Shown: in pieces, positions 40,894 through 42,800 of the stretch | Layout of the letters: the number at the start of each line of letters is the position of its first letter | Position numbering within the stretch: the first letter of the stretch is position 1 | Notes under the pieces: generated by a model | Database searches by the model: none | The model's input: the letters and a program-made list of their open reading frames with translations, nothing else | Told to the model about the DNA's origin: nothing | NCBI GenBank assembly: GCA_013214575.1 | Contig: JABSSD010000006.1 | Location: forward strand, 1 to 42,800 | Reading direction: 5' to 3' | Length of the DNA: 42,800 nt | Source: Paracoccaceae bacterium | GTDB lineage: Bacteria; Pseudomonadota; Alphaproteobacteria; Rhodobacterales; Rhodobacteraceae | Program-made: the position numbers and the translations under genes

Positions 40894-42800
40894 ATGTTGA
40901 AAACACGTTTCACCCTGCAGCAGAACGGAATTCGGCAAAAGAGCCTGCGTCGCTGTTGCCGGTTTGGTCATGCCACGGAACTGGTTTTTGTATTGGCAAC
41001 AGGGGCGACATTGTTGCTGCCAGCCAGCGCCTCGGCTGCTGACTTGACTTGGGACGACGGGGCGGGTAACGCCAAGTGGAATACAACCGATAACAACTGG
41101 ACCGGAAGCACCTTTACCGACGGCGATACTGTTACATTTGGTGCCACCGGTGCAGGCAACGTTGATGTGAACGTACCGGCCGTTATCGTGGAAACGATAA
41201 CTTTCGATGCAGGTGGTTATGACATTCAGGGCGGTGATATCGTAAGCGTCAATGCTACTAATCTGACAGTCAATGTGAATGCCGACGCTGAGATTAGGTC
41301 TGCTATTACTTTGGTCGGTGGCGCCGGTCTTATTGTAAATGGCACTAATAAGCTGACGCTTTCTGGAACCGTGACCGGTGGCGTTACGCATAATGCTGGG
41401 TCTTTGGATATTTCCGGCGGCCAAGTGACCGGTACCATTGCTGCCAATCAGGATATGACAATGAGCACGACCACTACGGTCGGTGGGCTTGTCACTGTTG
41501 CCGGGACCGCAACTGTGTCTGACGGCGGTAGTCAAAACGCAGGTATTACAAACGCCGGTACTTACGAGATTACGGGTAACGGAGCCGCCGACAACTTACT
41601 TATCGGAGGTGATTTTACCAACACCGGAGATATCACCAATGCAGGTGGCGGAGATGTGACACTGAACCATAATGGTGTCAATGATTTCGTGAACGACGGT
41701 GGTACAGTATCGGGTGGGGCCGGGGCGCTGACGATTAAGACCTTGAATGGCAAGATCGACCTGAATTCAGGTACTGTCACGGTTGACGCTAATCTTATTC
41801 TTGACGGCGATATCGAAAACGCCGGTACGTTGGTCTACGCAAGCACAACTGCTCTGACGGGGTCCCTGACCAACGAGACTGGCGGCACACTGGATATTGG
41901 GGCGAGCTTTGCTGCCGGATCGAATGACCTTACCAATACAGGTGGGATCACCAATTCAACACATGGTACTTATGTAGTCGACGACATTGATACATTTGTC
42001 GCCAATGGCGCACTCGATGCTGGCACAGGGTCTCTGGCGTTCTATGTTGTGGATGTCGTTGCTCAGGATGGAGTATCATTCTATGGTGATGTCGAAGTGT
42101 ATATTTCGGGTACATTGTACGAAGAACGCACTGCGGTGAATTATAGCGGCACCGAGAATACTGATACTGAAACCCGAGGCGCTAGCTCTGTTACCACAAG
42201 TGGTGATTACACCAATGCCGACTCATTCACACAGAATAGTTCTGGTGTATTTACTGTCAGCGATGGTGACACATTTACCGCCGCAACGATTAATCTGAGT
42301 TCCGGGACAGCGTCGATTGGCGTCAACTCAACGCTTGCGGGCACCGGCAACACGATGAATATCGCGATCGCCACGGCTGTTGCCGCTGGTGGTACGCTGA
42401 CAGATGCCAATGCGATCAACATTTTGGCTGGGGGTAGTGTGACTTTTGCCGGGGCTGGCACCCTATCGGCAAACACCGATAACACCGGGGCTGAGAGCAT
42501 CGTCATCGACGGGCAACTAAACGTGACCGGCGTCGGCGCCGTGGATGTTTCGGTCGGGGGCACTGGTACCATTGTTACCCAGGGCACGGCTGGCGCGATT
42601 GTGGTGAGCGGTGGATCGACGTTGAATGCGGCTGGCGAAACCATCACCAACAGCAGTACCGCCGCGATAGGTCTTAGTGTTGATGCCACCTCAACAGTGG
42701 TGGCCACATTGATCACCAACGAAAGCGGCGCTACTTTCACCACTGAGGGTACGATCACCAGCGCCGTGACCAACGCGGGGGCTTTGACGCTCTCGGGTGG
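40894..42800 (+). CDS. Large repetitive secreted protein, probable autotransporter adhesin (3' end outside window)
   Basis: An open frame runs from the ATG at 40894 to the window edge without a stop (at least 635 residues). A long signal peptide of about 48 residues has a charged N-region (QQNGIRQKSLRRCCRFG) and then ELVFVLATGATLLLPASASA, as in autotransporters. The mature part starts LTWDDGAGNAKWNTTDNNWTG, the W-rich passenger start common in large beta-helix proteins. About 20 short degenerate beta-strand repeats follow, rich in TNAG, TNTG and GTLDIG/GTLTDA turns. Almost no Cys in the passenger, and high Gly, Thr, Asn, Asp and Val. Codon use is more A/T-ending than in the neighbouring genes, suggesting transfer or surface-protein bias. 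The C-terminal barrel or type I secretion signal would decide the secretion route. Confidence 0.85.
   Translation, partial: MLKTRFTLQQNGIRQKSLRRCCRFGHATELVFVLATGATLLLPASASAADLTWDDGAGNAKWNTTDNNWTGSTFTDGDTVTFGATGAGNVDVNVPAVIVETITFDAGGYDIQGGDIVSVNATNLTVNVNADAEIRSAITLVGGAGLIVNGTNKLTLSGTVTGGVTHNAGSLDISGGQVTGTIAANQDMTMSTTTTVGGLVTVAGTATVSDGGSQNAGITNAGTYEITGNGAADNLLIGGDFTNTGDITNAGGGDVTLNHNGVNDFVNDGGTVSGGAGALTIKTLNGKIDLNSGTVTVDANLILDGDIENAGTLVYASTTALTGSLTNETGGTLDIGASFAAGSNDLTNTGGITNSTHGTYVVDDIDTFVANGALDAGTGSLAFYVVDVVAQDGVSFYGDVEVYISGTLYEERTAVNYSGTENTDTETRGASSVTTSGDYTNADSFTQNSSGVFTVSDGDTFTAATINLSSGTASIGVNSTLAGTGNTMNIAIATAVAAGGTLTDANAINILAGGSVTFAGAGTLSANTDNTGAESIVIDGQLNVTGVGAVDVSVGGTGTIVTQGTAGAIVVSGGSTLNAAGETITNSSTAAIGLSVDATSTVVATLITNESGATFTTEGTITSAVTNAGALTLSG

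Noticed and set aside
40855-42773. Several long open frames on the minus strand opposite the adhesin gene
   Set aside because: They are antisense shadows of the repetitive, stop-poor plus-strand gene: low-complexity Val/Pro/Ala text and no RBS or family motif.

Overview
The window looks like a piece of an alphaproteobacterial chromosome or large plasmid, most likely from a marine Rhodobacteraceae (Roseobacter-group) bacterium. This rests on the moderately high GC content, tightly overlapping ATGA/TAATG operons, the dense set of TRAP and ABC importers, an IalB-family protein and an IS30 remnant. No rRNA, tRNA, CRISPR array or replication origin was seen. Nearly everything is accessory catabolism: uptake systems, each packaged with its own enzymes and regulator.

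Layout. (1) 1-596: decayed IS30-type transposase. (2) 758-7168: a TRAP transporter (dctP-dctQ-dctM, minus strand) with a LysR regulator, divergent from a YtcJ-like amidohydrolase that is translationally coupled to a CobW-type GTPase. (3) 7169-8283: decayed sequence on the minus strand, including a broken pseudopilin-like gene and a 13-bp inverted repeat. (4) 8284-22326: a sialic-acid locus in three transcripts. These are nanA-sulfatase (minus); gntR-SBP-dppBCDF-sulfatase-sulfatase (plus); and gntR-nanE-nanK (minus). All three sulfatases lack signal peptides, which suggests that a sulfated sialic acid, or another sulfated amino sugar, is imported intact and desulfated in the cytosol. The substrate-binding protein (SBP) of this locus has its two halves in swapped order, an apparent circular permutation. 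A near-identical 19-nt element lies upstream of both minus-strand nan operons.

(5) 22507-30369: a minus-strand operon SBP-permease-permease-ATPase-GDPD-LacI-IMPase, preceded by two identical 12-bp palindromes that are probably LacI operators. The enzyme set (glycerophosphodiesterase plus inositol-phosphatase family) suggests uptake and breakdown of a glycerophosphodiester such as glycerophosphoinositol. The GDPD is a tandem-domain protein with a degenerate first domain, and one permease carries a large extra loop.

(6) 30784-39928: an amino-acid module. On the minus strand it has a Thr/Ser-dehydratase-like PLP enzyme and an ornithine-cyclodeaminase-family (OCD) protein. Divergently on the plus strand it has an aminotransferase-fold enzyme, a YheO/DauR-like regulator, an ArgE-like deacylase and a second OCD-family protein, followed by a polar/basic amino-acid ABC importer. 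The substrate is not known. (7) 39973-40485: IalB-family periplasmic protein. (8) 40894 to the window end: the 5' part of a large repetitive secreted protein, probably an autotransporter adhesin, open to the edge and read on the plus strand.

In three places a GC-rich stem-loop without a U-tract lies between an SBP gene and its permease genes, which fits differential mRNA stability inside the importer operons. All functions are predictions from sequence reading; no database search was possible.
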